Shown one piece after another: positions 50,973 through 60,400 of a stretch of 64,000 bases of DNA. The translations under genes and the position numbers were made by a program. The DNA comes from Solibacteraceae bacterium (GTDB taxonomy: Bacteria; Acidobacteriota; Terriglobia; Bryobacterales; Bryobacteraceae). Each line of letters starts with the position of its first letter. Within the stretch, counting starts at the first letter, position 1. The stretch lies in contig JAJPJX010000093.1 of NCBI GenBank assembly GCA_021324015.1, positions 110,990-174,989 of the forward strand, given 5' to 3'. Below the pieces are notes generated by a model. The model was not told the DNA's origin. It did not search any database and saw nothing but the letters and a program-made list of their open reading frames with translations.

Positions 50973-52358
50973 CTACTCGATACCCAGCTTTTCTTGAATC
51001 TTCTCCAGCGAGACAGCCTTGGTCTCCGGCATCACCAGCAGCACCCAGGCAAGCTGCCCGACCATGCAGAGTGCGTAGAAGGCGAACGCCATCCAGCCTG
51101 CGGCAGCGGCAATTATCGGAAAGGTCCAGGAGATGCCGGCGTTCATCGCCCAGTGCGTGAAGCTGCCCAGAGCCTGGCCGCGGGCGCGGACGCGGTTGGG
51201 GAAGATCTCGCTGATGAACACCCAGATGACCGCACCCTGTCCGAAGCCATGTGCGGCGATGAACACCAACAGGCTCACCAGCAGCAGCAGCCCATCGACC
51301 TTCGCGTAGAACGCCCACGCCGCACCCGACAAGCCGGTGATATAGCCGACCGAGCCGGCGATCATGAGGTTGCGCCTGCCGAAGTGGTCGATGATCGCCA
51401 TCGCCAGTACTGTGAACACGAGCATGGTAAAGCCAACGATCACCGATTGCAGCAGCGCTGATTCGACACCGGCTCCCGCCATCTTGAAGATGGACGGCGT
51501 GTAGTAGAGCACCGCGTTGATGCCGGAGAGTTGGTTGAACGCGCTAATGGCCACCGCGAGCAGGATGGGGGTGCGGTAGCGGCGGCAATAGAACGGCTCG
51601 CGGAGGCTGTGGTGCGCGAGGTCCATCGAGTGCTGTATTTCGCGGATCTCGTCTTCGACACTGCCGCTGTCCGAGCCGCAGCGTTGGAGTACGGCGCGCG
51701 CCTCGGCGAGGCGGCCGCGGGCGACGAGCCAGCGCGGACTCTGCGGGGTGAGGAAGATCAGCAGACAGAAGGCGGCGGAGGGCGCTGCCATCACGCCGAA
51801 CATCCAGCGCCACTCGTGCTCGCCGAGATGGAGCGTGCCGATCAGGTAGTTCGAGAGGTAGGCAAGCAGGATACCCAGGACGACGTTGAACTGAGTGATG
51901 GCGACCAGGCGGCCACGGTAGCGGGCGGGCGAGATCTCGGCGATATAGAGGGGAGAGACCACCGAGGCGCCGCCGACGGCCAGCCCTCCCAGAAAGCGGA
52001 ACAACAGAAAAGACCACCAGTCCCAGGCGAAGGCGCATCCGAGTGCGGAGATGAAGTACAGGACGCCCAGCAACGCGAGGGCGCCTCGGCGGCCGATCGC
52101 GTCAGTGGGGCGGGCAACGCCGATCGACCCGAGGATAGTGCCGATAAGGGCGCTGGCCACCGTGAAGCCGAGGAGGTTGTCGCTTAGGGCAAACTTATCG
52201 CGGAGGGCTTCGGTGGTGCCGGAGATGACGGCGGTGTCGAAGCCGAACAGCAGGCCGCCCAGCGCGGCAACGAGGGCGCAACCGAGCAGATAGAGGTGGA
52301 ACGGGGGCTGTTTGCGATCGGCTTCACGAATAGGTGGATGTTGGTGGGCTCCAGGCAT
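50973..52358 (-). CDS. MFS sugar porter
   Basis: 461 aa from the ATG at 52358, preceded by GTAGGATG; a second ATG at 52367 would add three residues. Twelve transmembrane segments with the sugar-porter signatures: GFDTAVISG, RPTDAIGRRGAL, PLYIAEISPARYRGRLV, the second-half IDHFGRRNLM and PETKAVSLEKIQEKL near the end. These members of the major facilitator superfamily import hexoses or pentoses with protons. Neighbouring sialidase-fold and glycosidase-like genes fit uptake of released sugars. Confidence 0.9.
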   Translation of the reverse strand: MPGAHQHPPIREADRKQPPFHLYLLGCALVAALGGLLFGFDTAVISGTTEALRDKFALSDNLLGFTVASALIGTILGSIGVARPTDAIGRRGALALLGVLYFISALGCAFAWDWWSFLLFRFLGGLAVGGASVVSPLYIAEISPARYRGRLVAITQFNVVLGILLAYLSNYLIGTLHLGEHEWRWMFGVMAAPSAAFCLLIFLTPQSPRWLVARGRLAEARAVLQRCGSDSGSVEDEIREIQHSMDLAHHSLREPFYCRRYRTPILLAVAISAFNQLSGINAVLYYTPSIFKMAGAGVESALLQSVIVGFTMLVFTVLAMAIIDHFGRRNLMIAGSVGYITGLSGAAWAFYAKVDGLLLLVSLLVFIAAHGFGQGAVIWVFISEIFPNRVRARGQALGSFTHWAMNAGISWTFPIIAAAAGWMAFAFYALCMVGQLAWVLLVMPETKAVSLEKIQEKLGIE

Positions 52359-52754
52359 GATTAACATCCTACAATTCGTGGGGTTTAGCCCGCCGTGAAT
52401 CGAACGTGCTCCGCATCAGAGCGCCGCCTCCGTCAGCAGCGTAGTTTCTTCATCCTTCCGGCTCCTGGCCCACTGCGCCATGTGCTGCATTTGCTAACCG
52501 TCGCAAATGCAGCGGCTTGGGTGTTTGCGACAGATCGCACGCAGGAGCTCGTACGGTGCAGTAGGGAATCCGCCGGCGGGCCGGTCGTGAATTGGCTCAC
52601 AAATGCCCTTCGGATAAGGCGGGGTGGGCCGTTGTTTGGCCCGCCAGATGCGAGGCTCCGCGCTGCGCACGTACTCCGCCCTTCTCCTGCGACCTTCGGC
52701 TTTGCGCTCACGTTCCCGTTCGTGCCGAAACTTCCCGAAGTGAGGACCTTAGGA
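52359..52754. other. 396-base divergent region before the exporter gene
   Basis: No gene is supported here: the open frame from 52395 is in frame with the exporter but its translation (proline- and arginine-rich) is not protein-like, and the exporter begins at 52755. The main feature is the long hairpin at 52484-52513. Confidence 0.5.
52484..52513. repeat. Hairpin with perfect 11-base arms
   Basis: GCTGCATTTGC (52484-52494) and GCAAATGCAGC (52503-52513) are exact inverted repeats with an 8-base loop, in the divergent gap between the sugar porter and the exporter gene. There is no T-run after it, so it is not a standard terminator. It could be an operator or attenuator in the exporter leader. 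Confidence 0.5.
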
Positions 52755-54578
52755 ATGAACTCCGTGTTGGACGCGCAGGTTCGCGCATGGCGCGAACGGA
52801 TGCGCGCTCTGAAAAATCTACCTCCCGTGCTCGTTCTGCTCTGGAATTCCGGGAGGCTGCTGGTGACGGCTGCGGTCAGTCTTCGCATCGTCTCTGCTCT
52901 GATCCCCGTCTCGATGCTCTGGGTCTCGCGCTTCATCATCGACGACGCGGTCTCCGCCGTCAGGCATCCCGGCTATATTCCTGACGATATCTGGTGGCTG
53001 GTGGCGGCGGAGTTCCTGCTCGGCGCGGCCGGGAGCGTGTTGGGGCGCACGATCGACTATTGCGACGCGCGGTTGGCGGACGAATTCAGCCGCTCAGTCA
53101 GCTTGCGCATTATGGAACACGCCGCCACCCTGGACCTCGCTTCTTTTGAGGACCCTTCGTTCTATGACGTGCTGGAACGCGCTAGGGTCCAGGCCACGGA
53201 CCGAATCGCCATGTTGCATGCCCTCGGCACCCTGGTGGAGCAGGGAATTACCCTGGTTTCGCTTTCTGCGGCTGTGATCCTGTTCTCACCCCTGTTGTTT
53301 GCGCTGCTGGTGTTTTGCGTAGCACCGGCGTTTCTGGGGGAGAGCCATCTGGCTTTTCTGGGCTACTCGCTGGCACACAGCCTGACTCCCGTCCGACGGG
53401 AACTGGATTACCTGAGAGTGCTGGCAACCGGCAAAGAGAGCGCCAAGGAAGTGAAGGTTTTCGGCCTCGCGGGATACCTGCGGGACCAGTTCGCCTCGAT
53501 TACGGGCGGAGTCATCCGCCGGAATCGGTCTCTTGCGCGCAAGCGGCTGTGGGTCGGCTCCTTGCTGGCGATTCTCGGATCGCTGGGATATTACGGCGGC
53601 TATACGTTCCTGGTTGTGCGCACATTGCAGGGGCGGCTGAGTGTCGGAGAGCTCACGTTTCTGGCTGGCGCGCTGGCTGGTTCCAACCGCCAGCTTCAAC
53701 TCCTGTTTTCCACCTTCGCCAGCATCGCCGACCAGGCTCTCTTTCTCACCGACCTGATGCAGTTCTTCGCGGTTCGGCCGCGGATCCGGTGTGTCCCGCG
53801 GGCCCTGCCCGCGCCACGCCCGATCCGCGACGGATTCGAATTCCGCCAGGTGAGCTTTTGGTATCCGCAGACGGAGCGTCTGGTGCTGAGCGACCTCGAC
53901 TTCCGCATCGCACCGGGCGAACGCGTGGCGCTGGTGGGTGAGAACGGCCAGGGCAAGACTACCTTCGTCAAGCTCCTGGCGCGGCTCTATGATCCCACCT
54001 CCGGGCAGATTCTGCTGGATGGCGTGGATCTGCGTGAGTACCACCTGGAGGATCTGCACCGGCAGATCGGTGTCATCTTTCAGGATTTCATGCGCTATGA
54101 TCTGCCGGCGCGCGAGAACATCGGCGTGGGTCAGATCGAGCAGTTGCACGATCCGCGGGCGCTGCTGCGCGCGGCGTCGAAAAGCCGCGCTCTGGAGATC
54201 GTTCACAGGTTTCCGGACGGCCTGCACCAGATGCTCGGGCGCCGGTTTGAAGGCGGCGTGGACCTTTCGGGTGGTGAGTGGCAAAAGTTCGCTTTGGCGC
54301 GCGCGTATCTGCGCGACGCGCAGGTTCTGATCCTGGACGAACCCACGGCCTCTCTGGACGCCCTGGCGGAATACGAGGTCTTCCGCCGGTTCACGGAGCT
54401 GACCGAGGGCCGCATGGCGATTCTGATCTCCCATCGCTTCTCAACCGTGCGCATGTGCGACCGCATCGTTGTGCTGGAAGCCGGGCGTATCCGGGAAGAG
54501 GGTACGCATCGCCAATTGGTGGCGCGCGGCGGGCGTTACGCCGCGATGTTTGAACTGCAAGCCTCGAACTACCGGTGA
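52755..54578 (+). CDS. ABC exporter, fused permease and ATPase, candidate glucan exporter
   Basis: 607 aa from the ATG at 52755; a GAGG lies about nine bases before it. N-terminal half with about six transmembrane helices (about 20-330), C-terminal ATPase (about 360-607): Walker A GENGQGKTTF, Q-loop in VIFQDF, signature LSGGEWQKF, Walker B VLILDEPTASLD and H-loop ISHRFS, all intact. Such half-transporters work as dimers and export lipids, peptides or polysaccharides. Size and coupling to the NdvB-like gene next to it (GTGA overlap) match the NdvA-NdvB arrangement, in which NdvA exports the cyclic beta-1,2-glucan made by NdvB. This role is inferred from context. Confidence 0.85.
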   Translation: MNSVLDAQVRAWRERMRALKNLPPVLVLLWNSGRLLVTAAVSLRIVSALIPVSMLWVSRFIIDDAVSAVRHPGYIPDDIWWLVAAEFLLGAAGSVLGRTIDYCDARLADEFSRSVSLRIMEHAATLDLASFEDPSFYDVLERARVQATDRIAMLHALGTLVEQGITLVSLSAAVILFSPLLFALLVFCVAPAFLGESHLAFLGYSLAHSLTPVRRELDYLRVLATGKESAKEVKVFGLAGYLRDQFASITGGVIRRNRSLARKRLWVGSLLAILGSLGYYGGYTFLVVRTLQGRLSVGELTFLAGALAGSNRQLQLLFSTFASIADQALFLTDLMQFFAVRPRIRCVPRALPAPRPIRDGFEFRQVSFWYPQTERLVLSDLDFRIAPGERVALVGENGQGKTTFVKLLARLYDPTSGQILLDGVDLREYHLEDLHRQIGVIFQDFMRYDLPARENIGVGQIEQLHDPRALLRAASKSRALEIVHRFPDGLHQMLGRRFEGGVDLSGGEWQKFALARAYLRDAQVLILDEPTASLDALAEYEVFRRFTELTEGRMAILISHRFSTVRMCDRIVVLEAGRIREEGTHRQLVARGGRYAAMFELQASNYR

Positions 54579-57500
54579 TCATGGCCAATCGATCTTTTTC
54601 CATCAGCCGCGGCGCGGGCCGCCGTTTTGCGAAAACCGTGGAGGAGTATGGGCGTACGCTGCGCAGGACCTGTGAAGCTCTGGCGGCGCAGGCGGCTGCG
54701 GGCCGCGAGTTGGCGCCGGCGGCCGTCTGGCTGCTGGACAACTTCATGTTTGTTCACGCACAGTGGCGCGAAGCGCGCGACGCGCTGCCGGCCGCATTCT
54801 ATCGCCATCTGCCGCCCTGCGAGAAGACTGCGTCGAACCAGGCGCCCCGCGTCTGCCGCATCGCCGAGGACATTTTGGCGGAGTTGGGAGGCGAACTCCA
54901 CGCAGACCGGATCCGGGTCTGCCTGGAGGACCGCCAGCGCCAGGCGCCGCTGACCCTGGCGGAACTTTGGGCCTTGGGACCCATGCTAAAACTGGCAATC
55001 GTTCACGCGCTGTGCGAGGAGGCTGGCTCGGGAACCCTGCAATCGGCCCAGGCAGAAACCGCTGTGCGCCGCGCCATCACCGGGTTGCGGGCACTCGAGT
55101 CGCTGCGTTGGCGCGAAGTGGTGGAATCGGCCAGCCTGACGGAGCATATCTTGCGGCAGGACCCGGCCTGCGTCTACCCCGGCATGGACTTCGAGACGCG
55201 GGACCTGTACCGGAAGTGTGTGGAGCGCCTGGCGCGCGGCTCGGGCCTGCGCGAAGAGCGCGTTGCACAGATCGCCCTGGAGTTAGCGAACGAAGGGGCC
55301 CGCGGGGTCCAGGACACGCCGCGCCGGGGGCACGTAGGCTATTACCTCGCCGGCCCCGGCCTGGGCCGCCTGGAAGCGCGGGCCGGCTACCGCTGCCGGT
55401 GCGCCGAGGTACTGGGCCGGGCGGTTCGGCGCCGGCCAAATGGCTTTTACCTGGGCGGAATTGTTCTGCTGACAGGCATGCTGGCGGCCGCCGCATCGCG
55501 CCTCCTCGGTTCCCTTCCCCGGTGGTACGCGATCTTGTTGGTTATTCCGGCCAGCCAGGCATCCGTGGTGATGGTGAACCGGCTGATCCATTTCCTCATT
55601 CCGCCCACCCGTCTGCCGCGCCTGGACTTCTCGGAGGGAATTCCCGCTTCCTCCCGTGCGTTCGTGGTGGTCCCGACGCTGCTCCTGTCGCGCGCCGAAG
55701 TGGAGAAACTGCTGGAGCGCCTGGAAATTCACTACCTCGCCAATCGCAGCCCCAACCTGTTTTTCGCGCTCCTCACGGATTTTCCGGACAGCCGGACGCC
55801 CCAGGGAGACCCACGATTGCCGGAGGCCTGCGCCGATGGAATCCGGATTTTGAACCAGCGTTACGGCCGGGCCGGCCATGCGCCGTTCTACCTGTTCCAT
55901 CGCGCGCCGAAGTGGAATCCGGGTGAATCCGCCTGGATGGGGCACGAGCGCAAGCGCGGCAAGCTGAACGATTTCAACGCGCTGTTACGCGGCCGGCAAG
56001 ACGCGTTCCACACCAAGGTCGGCGATCTCTCCGTGCTGCCGACGGTTCGGTATGTGATCACCCTGGACAGCGATACCCAACTCCCCCGGGACGCTGCGCG
56101 CGACATGCTGGCGGCAATGACCCATCCCCTAAACCGGCCGGTGCTCGATCCAGGCACTAACACGGTCCGCGAGGGATATGGGATTCTGCAGCCGCGGGTG
56201 GCCATCAGCATGGAGTCCGCATCCAGGTCCCGCCTGGCGTGGATCTACGGGGGGCAGCCCGGATTCGACCCTTACGCGACGGCCGTCTCGGATGTTTACC
56301 AGGATCTTCACAGCCAGGCCAGTTTCACCGGGAAGGGGGTCTACGACGTGGCGGTGTTCGACCGGGTCATGCAAGGCCGCTTCCCCGACAACACGCTCCT
56401 GAGCCACGATCTGATCGAAGGGGAGCACGCGCGCGTGGGGTTGGTTGCAGACCTGGAACTGGTGGACGACTACCCTTCGACTTACGAGAGCTATTGCAAA
56501 CGAAAGCATCGCTGGGTGCGGGGAGACTGGCAGATCGCGCTCTGGCTGCTGCCATGGGCGCCGGACGCCGGGTGGCGCTGGGTCAGGAATCCGCTGGGAG
56601 TGCTTTCCCGCTGGAAGATTTTCGACAATTTGCGCCGCAGTCTGGTGGAGCCCGCGCTGCTGGCGCTGTTCCTGGGCGGCTGGCTCGCGCTGCCGGACGG
56701 ATGCGCGCGCACCACTGCGGCCCTAACCGCGCTCCCGCTGCTGCCGGCTTACCTGGAATTCCTGCTCTCTTTACTAAGACTGCCTCCGGCACGCCTTTGG
56801 AAGAGCTATTTGCGGGAACTGCTGTTCCGCCTCGGCCAGGGTCACCTGGAGGCCCTGTTCAATCTGGCATTCCTGCCTTGCCAGGGGTTGCTGATGGCCG
56901 ATGCCGTGATCCGGACGCTGACCCGGATGTGCGTCACCCGCCGCAGACTGCTGGAGTGGGAAACGATGGCGCAATCGGAAACGCCGGCGCAGTCCGGTGC
57001 GAGCCTGGTGCGAACGAGCCTGGCGCTGTGTCCGGTGCTGGCGCTGGCTGCCATCACCGCGCTGGCCCTGGCAGGCGCCTCCGCGGATGGGGCGACCAGC
57101 CTGTTGCTCGCGCTATGGGCGCTCGCTCCGCTAACGGTGATCTGGGTGAATGGCCGGCCTGAGCAGGATGCGGGTCCAGCCAAGGGCGATCTGGACTTTC
57201 TGCGCCTCGTGTGTCTGCGAACGTGGCGCTACTTCACCGGCTCTCCTTCGGCCGAGAGCCACTGGTTGACGCCGGACTACGTGCGGGAGGAACCGGCCCT
57301 CGCGGCGCACCGCACTTCGCCCACCAATATGGGCCTGCAATTGACGGCGAACCTGGCGGCGCATGATCTGGGCTACCTGACCCAGCAGGAACTGGCCGAG
57401 CGCCTGCGACAGGTGCTGGAGAGCATGAGCCGGCTGGAGCGCTATCGCGGCCATTTCCTGAACTGGTACGATACGCGCACCCTCAAACCGCTCGCACCGC

Positions 57501-59056
57501 TCTATGTCTCGACCGTCGATAGCGGAAACCTGGCGGCTTCCCTGCTGGCCCTCAAGCAAGGCTGTTTGGAGGTCCTGGCGAGTCCACTGATCGGCCCCGC
57601 ATCGCTGCTCGGACTGCGCGATCATTGCCTGCTCTTCCAGGGGGTTCTGCCCACCGAAGCCCACACCGGCTCCATCATCCGCCTGACCGCTAGCCTCCTG
57701 AGACAACTGGCCTATTCGCCGACCGACTTGTTCTTCTGGGAGGGAGTCCTGGCGGAGGCGCGCAGTCTCGTCGAGAGGCTTCGTGAGCCGGTGGAATGGG
57801 TCTGCTCCCAACTGCAGGCGCGCTGCCCGGCAGAGACAGCCGTAATCCGGCTGCAATATGACGCCCTCTCGGCGCGGGCGCGTAGCGTTCTCGACCACGT
57901 GCGGGCACTGGCTCCCTGGCTGGCGCCGCGGTTCGAAACGGAATTGCGGGTGTGCTCGCGGGGTACCGGCTTGGGGGAGTTGATGGAACTGTTGTGCCGC
58001 GTGCCGCGCCTGAGAGAATTGCCGGCCCAATACCAGGCCATCGCATCCGCGATCCACAGGCGCCTGAGGGATCCGCGGCCCCTTCCCGCCTCCACGCGCC
58101 GCGTGCTGCTGGACCTGCTGCCCGCACTGGATGGGGCAAAGCGAGAGGCCGCCGATCTCGTTGCGGAATTCACACGGCAGGCAGAGTTGGTCTCGGGCTG
58201 GGTGGAAGAGATGAACTTCGCCTTCCTGTTCGACGCAACCCGTAAGCTCCTGCGTATCGGCTGGGACGTGGAGAGCGGCCGCGCAGACCAGGCGCATTAT
58301 GACCTGCTGGCTTCCGAAGCCCGCTCGGCCGTGTTTCTGGCCATCGCCAAGGGGGATATCCCGCGGGAAGCCTGGTTTCGGCTGCAGCGCAAACTGGTCG
58401 CCTACCGCGGCCAGCGCACCATGTTCTCGTGGTCAGGCACCATGTTCGAATACCTCCTGCCGTGCCTTTATATGAGGACTTACCCGCACACGCTGCTGGC
58501 CGAGAGCCTCCTGGGCGCGGTCCGCGTGCAGCAGGTCTACGGCCGGCAGCGCGGGGTCCCTTGGGGCATCTCCGAGGCGGCCTGCGGCGCCCGCGACCAT
58601 GCGCTGAGTCATCAGTACCGGGCATTCGGCGTTCCGGAACTGGCAGCCGACCCGCACCGCGCCGAAGATCTGGTCATTGCGCCGTATGCCAGCATGCTGG
58701 CGGCCATGGTGGACCGGCCTGCGGCGGCCCAGAACCTGCGCCAGATGGCCGCCTGCGGCTGGCTGGGGACCTACGGCTTCTACGAATCCGTAGACTTCTC
58801 GCGCGGCCCGGTGCTGGTCAGGATGTACATGACACACCATCAGGCCATGGGGCTGGTGGCGCTGTCCAACGTGCTCCTGGGGGCTCGTATGCAAGCACGA
58901 TTTCACGCGGACTCGCTCGTTGTTTCCGCCGAATTCCTGCTTCAGGAGCGACTGCCGGGGCTCCTGGAGATCCGGCCGGAAGAGAAGCTGCTTCGGGAAC
59001 CTGCGACCTCCCCGGCACGTGCGGGGAGTCCTATTCCAGCCGTGTTTCCCGGGTAG
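54575..59056 (+). CDS. NdvB-like cyclic beta-glucan synthase lacking the GH94 half
   Basis: 1493 aa from GTG (54575; ATG at 54581 also possible). Its start overlaps the exporter stop. Domains in order: N-terminal helical region; transmembrane segments near residues 290-340; a GT84/GT2-type glucosyltransferase domain with DSDTQLPRD (about 498), LSHDLIEGEHARVG and KHRWVRGDW (about 645, in place of QxxRW); further helices; and a glucoamylase-like domain (about 1280-1475) with FSWSGTMFEYL, YGRQRGVPWGISEA and YMTHHQAMGLVAL. Full NdvB proteins have about 2800 aa and end in GH94 phosphorylase domains that limit chain length. Here the gene ends right after the glucoamylase-like domain. It may be a natural short form or a truncation; a TonB relic follows. 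Confidence 0.85.
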   Translation: MIMANRSFSISRGAGRRFAKTVEEYGRTLRRTCEALAAQAAAGRELAPAAVWLLDNFMFVHAQWREARDALPAAFYRHLPPCEKTASNQAPRVCRIAEDILAELGGELHADRIRVCLEDRQRQAPLTLAELWALGPMLKLAIVHALCEEAGSGTLQSAQAETAVRRAITGLRALESLRWREVVESASLTEHILRQDPACVYPGMDFETRDLYRKCVERLARGSGLREERVAQIALELANEGARGVQDTPRRGHVGYYLAGPGLGRLEARAGYRCRCAEVLGRAVRRRPNGFYLGGIVLLTGMLAAAASRLLGSLPRWYAILLVIPASQASVVMVNRLIHFLIPPTRLPRLDFSEGIPASSRAFVVVPTLLLSRAEVEKLLERLEIHYLANRSPNLFFALLTDFPDSRTPQGDPRLPEACADGIRILNQRYGRAGHAPFYLFHRAPKWNPGESAWMGHERKRGKLNDFNALLRGRQDAFHTKVGDLSVLPTVRYVITLDSDTQLPRDAARDMLAAMTHPLNRPVLDPGTNTVREGYGILQPRVAISMESASRSRLAWIYGGQPGFDPYATAVSDVYQDLHSQASFTGKGVYDVAVFDRVMQGRFPDNTLLSHDLIEGEHARVGLVADLELVDDYPSTYESYCKRKHRWVRGDWQIALWLLPWAPDAGWRWVRNPLGVLSRWKIFDNLRRSLVEPALLALFLGGWLALPDGCARTTAALTALPLLPAYLEFLLSLLRLPPARLWKSYLRELLFRLGQGHLEALFNLAFLPCQGLLMADAVIRTLTRMCVTRRRLLEWETMAQSETPAQSGASLVRTSLALCPVLALAAITALALAGASADGATSLLLALWALAPLTVIWVNGRPEQDAGPAKGDLDFLRLVCLRTWRYFTGSPSAESHWLTPDYVREEPALAAHRTSPTNMGLQLTANLAAHDLGYLTQQELAERLRQVLESMSRLERYRGHFLNWYDTRTLKPLAPLYVSTVDSGNLAASLLALKQGCLEVLASPLIGPASLLGLRDHCLLFQGVLPTEAHTGSIIRLTASLLRQLAYSPTDLFFWEGVLAEARSLVERLREPVEWVCSQLQARCPAETAVIRLQYDALSARARSVLDHVRALAPWLAPRFETELRVCSRGTGLGELMELLCRVPRLRELPAQYQAIASAIHRRLRDPRPLPASTRRVLLDLLPALDGAKREAADLVAEFTRQAELVSGWVEEMNFAFLFDATRKLLRIGWDVESGRADQAHYDLLASEARSAVFLAIAKGDIPREAWFRLQRKLVAYRGQRTMFSWSGTMFEYLLPCLYMRTYPHTLLAESLLGAVRVQQVYGRQRGVPWGISEAACGARDHALSHQYRAFGVPELAADPHRAEDLVIAPYASMLAAMVDRPAAAQNLRQMAACGWLGTYGFYESVDFSRGPVLVRMYMTHHQAMGLVALSNVLLGARMQARFHADSLVVSAEFLLQERLPGLLEIRPEEKLLREPATSPARAGSPIPAVFPG

Positions 59057-59339
59057 CGCGGCAAAGCACCTCTGTTTCGTTGGTAACTGCTAAAAGGAAG
59101 GATACGTTCTAAGAATTCTCGCCCGGATGAACCAAAATTCGTTTTCTGACGACTGCCTGCACCTTCGGAGCCGCTGGTCTACCGTCTCCAAAAGTCTTGT
59201 ATCCCGGACTCACCGTCGGGGAAGATCTGAACGTTGCGCGCTTCGCCGGAAGGACGGGATATGTGCCGTCGGTTACCAGAGCACCTTCACTGCAAGTTGG
59301 ATCAGACGGGGGGTGCGGGCCGAGGAGATGCGGCCGAAA

Positions 59340-60270
59340 GGCGCGCCGGCTCCTGCGTTCCCGTTGGGTGGGCATCTCGGAGTAAGAGATCCCGGCGCCT
59401 GCCCGGAACACAGTCGCTTTCAGGAAAGCCGGCTTCCACGCCAGCCCAACTCGTGGGCTCAGGTTCTTCCAATCCGCGGCGATGATCTGCGGATCGATCT
59501 GCCCGAGCGCGGCGTCCGTCAGCAGTCCGGTCCGCGTGTCGAAGCCGTGCACAGCACTCTGCGCCCAGCTCTGGGGGGTAGGCGGGCCTTCCGGAAACCA
59601 CGAGACTCCGTAGTTCAGAGTCAGAGTTCCGGTCATCCTCCAACTGTCCTGGAAAAAGGGCGTGAACCGGGTTCCGCGCACCGGCACCACCGGAAGACCC
59701 GCCATGAGACCGGTTATCGGAAAGCCGAGGAGAAAATCGGTGAAGGAGTCACCGGTATTCGCTACTGGCGCAAGTTGGCCTTGAGGCGTGGGCGCCAATT
59801 GGGCCGTGAAGGTAGGTTGGAATGTCAGCGACCCGAGGGCCAGGACGATGCCGGCGAGCTGCCAGCTCCGCTGGTAATCCATCTGAGCGCCGAATGCGAA
59901 GCTGTGGCACCCTTTCAGCGGGGTGAAATCCTCGCTGATCTGCCAGGAGTTATCGCGGCTTCCCAGCGAGCCGTTCGATCTGCCGAAAGACGAATATCCT
60001 TGCAGGTTGATGGAGCTGATGCCCCGGGTCTCGAAGGTGTTGGCGATGCCGATCGAGCTCAGAACCGGGCCCTCGTTCTGGGCCTCGTTGCCGCCCACGA
60101 CGCGTTGAGCGTGTTTCGGGGATTGCCGCTGAAGTTGGTGGGCGGGCTGGCGAGGCTGGTTCCCGCGCCATGGTACGCCAGCAGGTTCCTGGCCACCGGA
60201 TTGATCCGGTCGGAGGGGATGACCGATCCGGCAAACGGCTTGCCGCATTTGCGAGGCTCCCATAGGGTGC
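59340..60270 (-). pseudogene. TonB-dependent receptor relic
   Basis: On the reverse strand two frames carry parts of an Oar-like TonB receptor barrel. One (about 60110-60270) reads PFAGSVIPSDRINPVARNLL; after a frameshift the other (about 59340-60110) reads GIANTFETRGISSINLQGYSSFGR, HSFAFGAQMDYQRSWQ, RFTPFFQDSWRMTGTLTLNYG and GLAWKPAFLKATVFRAGAGISYSEMP. Both ends of a normal receptor (signal, plug, final strand) are missing, so this is a decayed fragment; limits are approximate. The 280 bases between it and the glucan-synthase stop hold no recognisable gene. Confidence 0.75.
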
Positions 60271-60400
60271 ATTCCGCGTCAGCCGTTGGGACGATCGGGC
60301 GGACGGCTTCGAGGCAAGGGCGCCCGCAGACAGCGACACACCGTTTCTCGGTTGTGCACGGAGAGCGTGAGGACACGTCTTCGTAAAATCATGTGCTGGC

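Noticed and set aside
59127..60386. 419-codon forward open frame
   Set aside because: Covers the reverse-strand TonB-receptor relic; no family resemblance.
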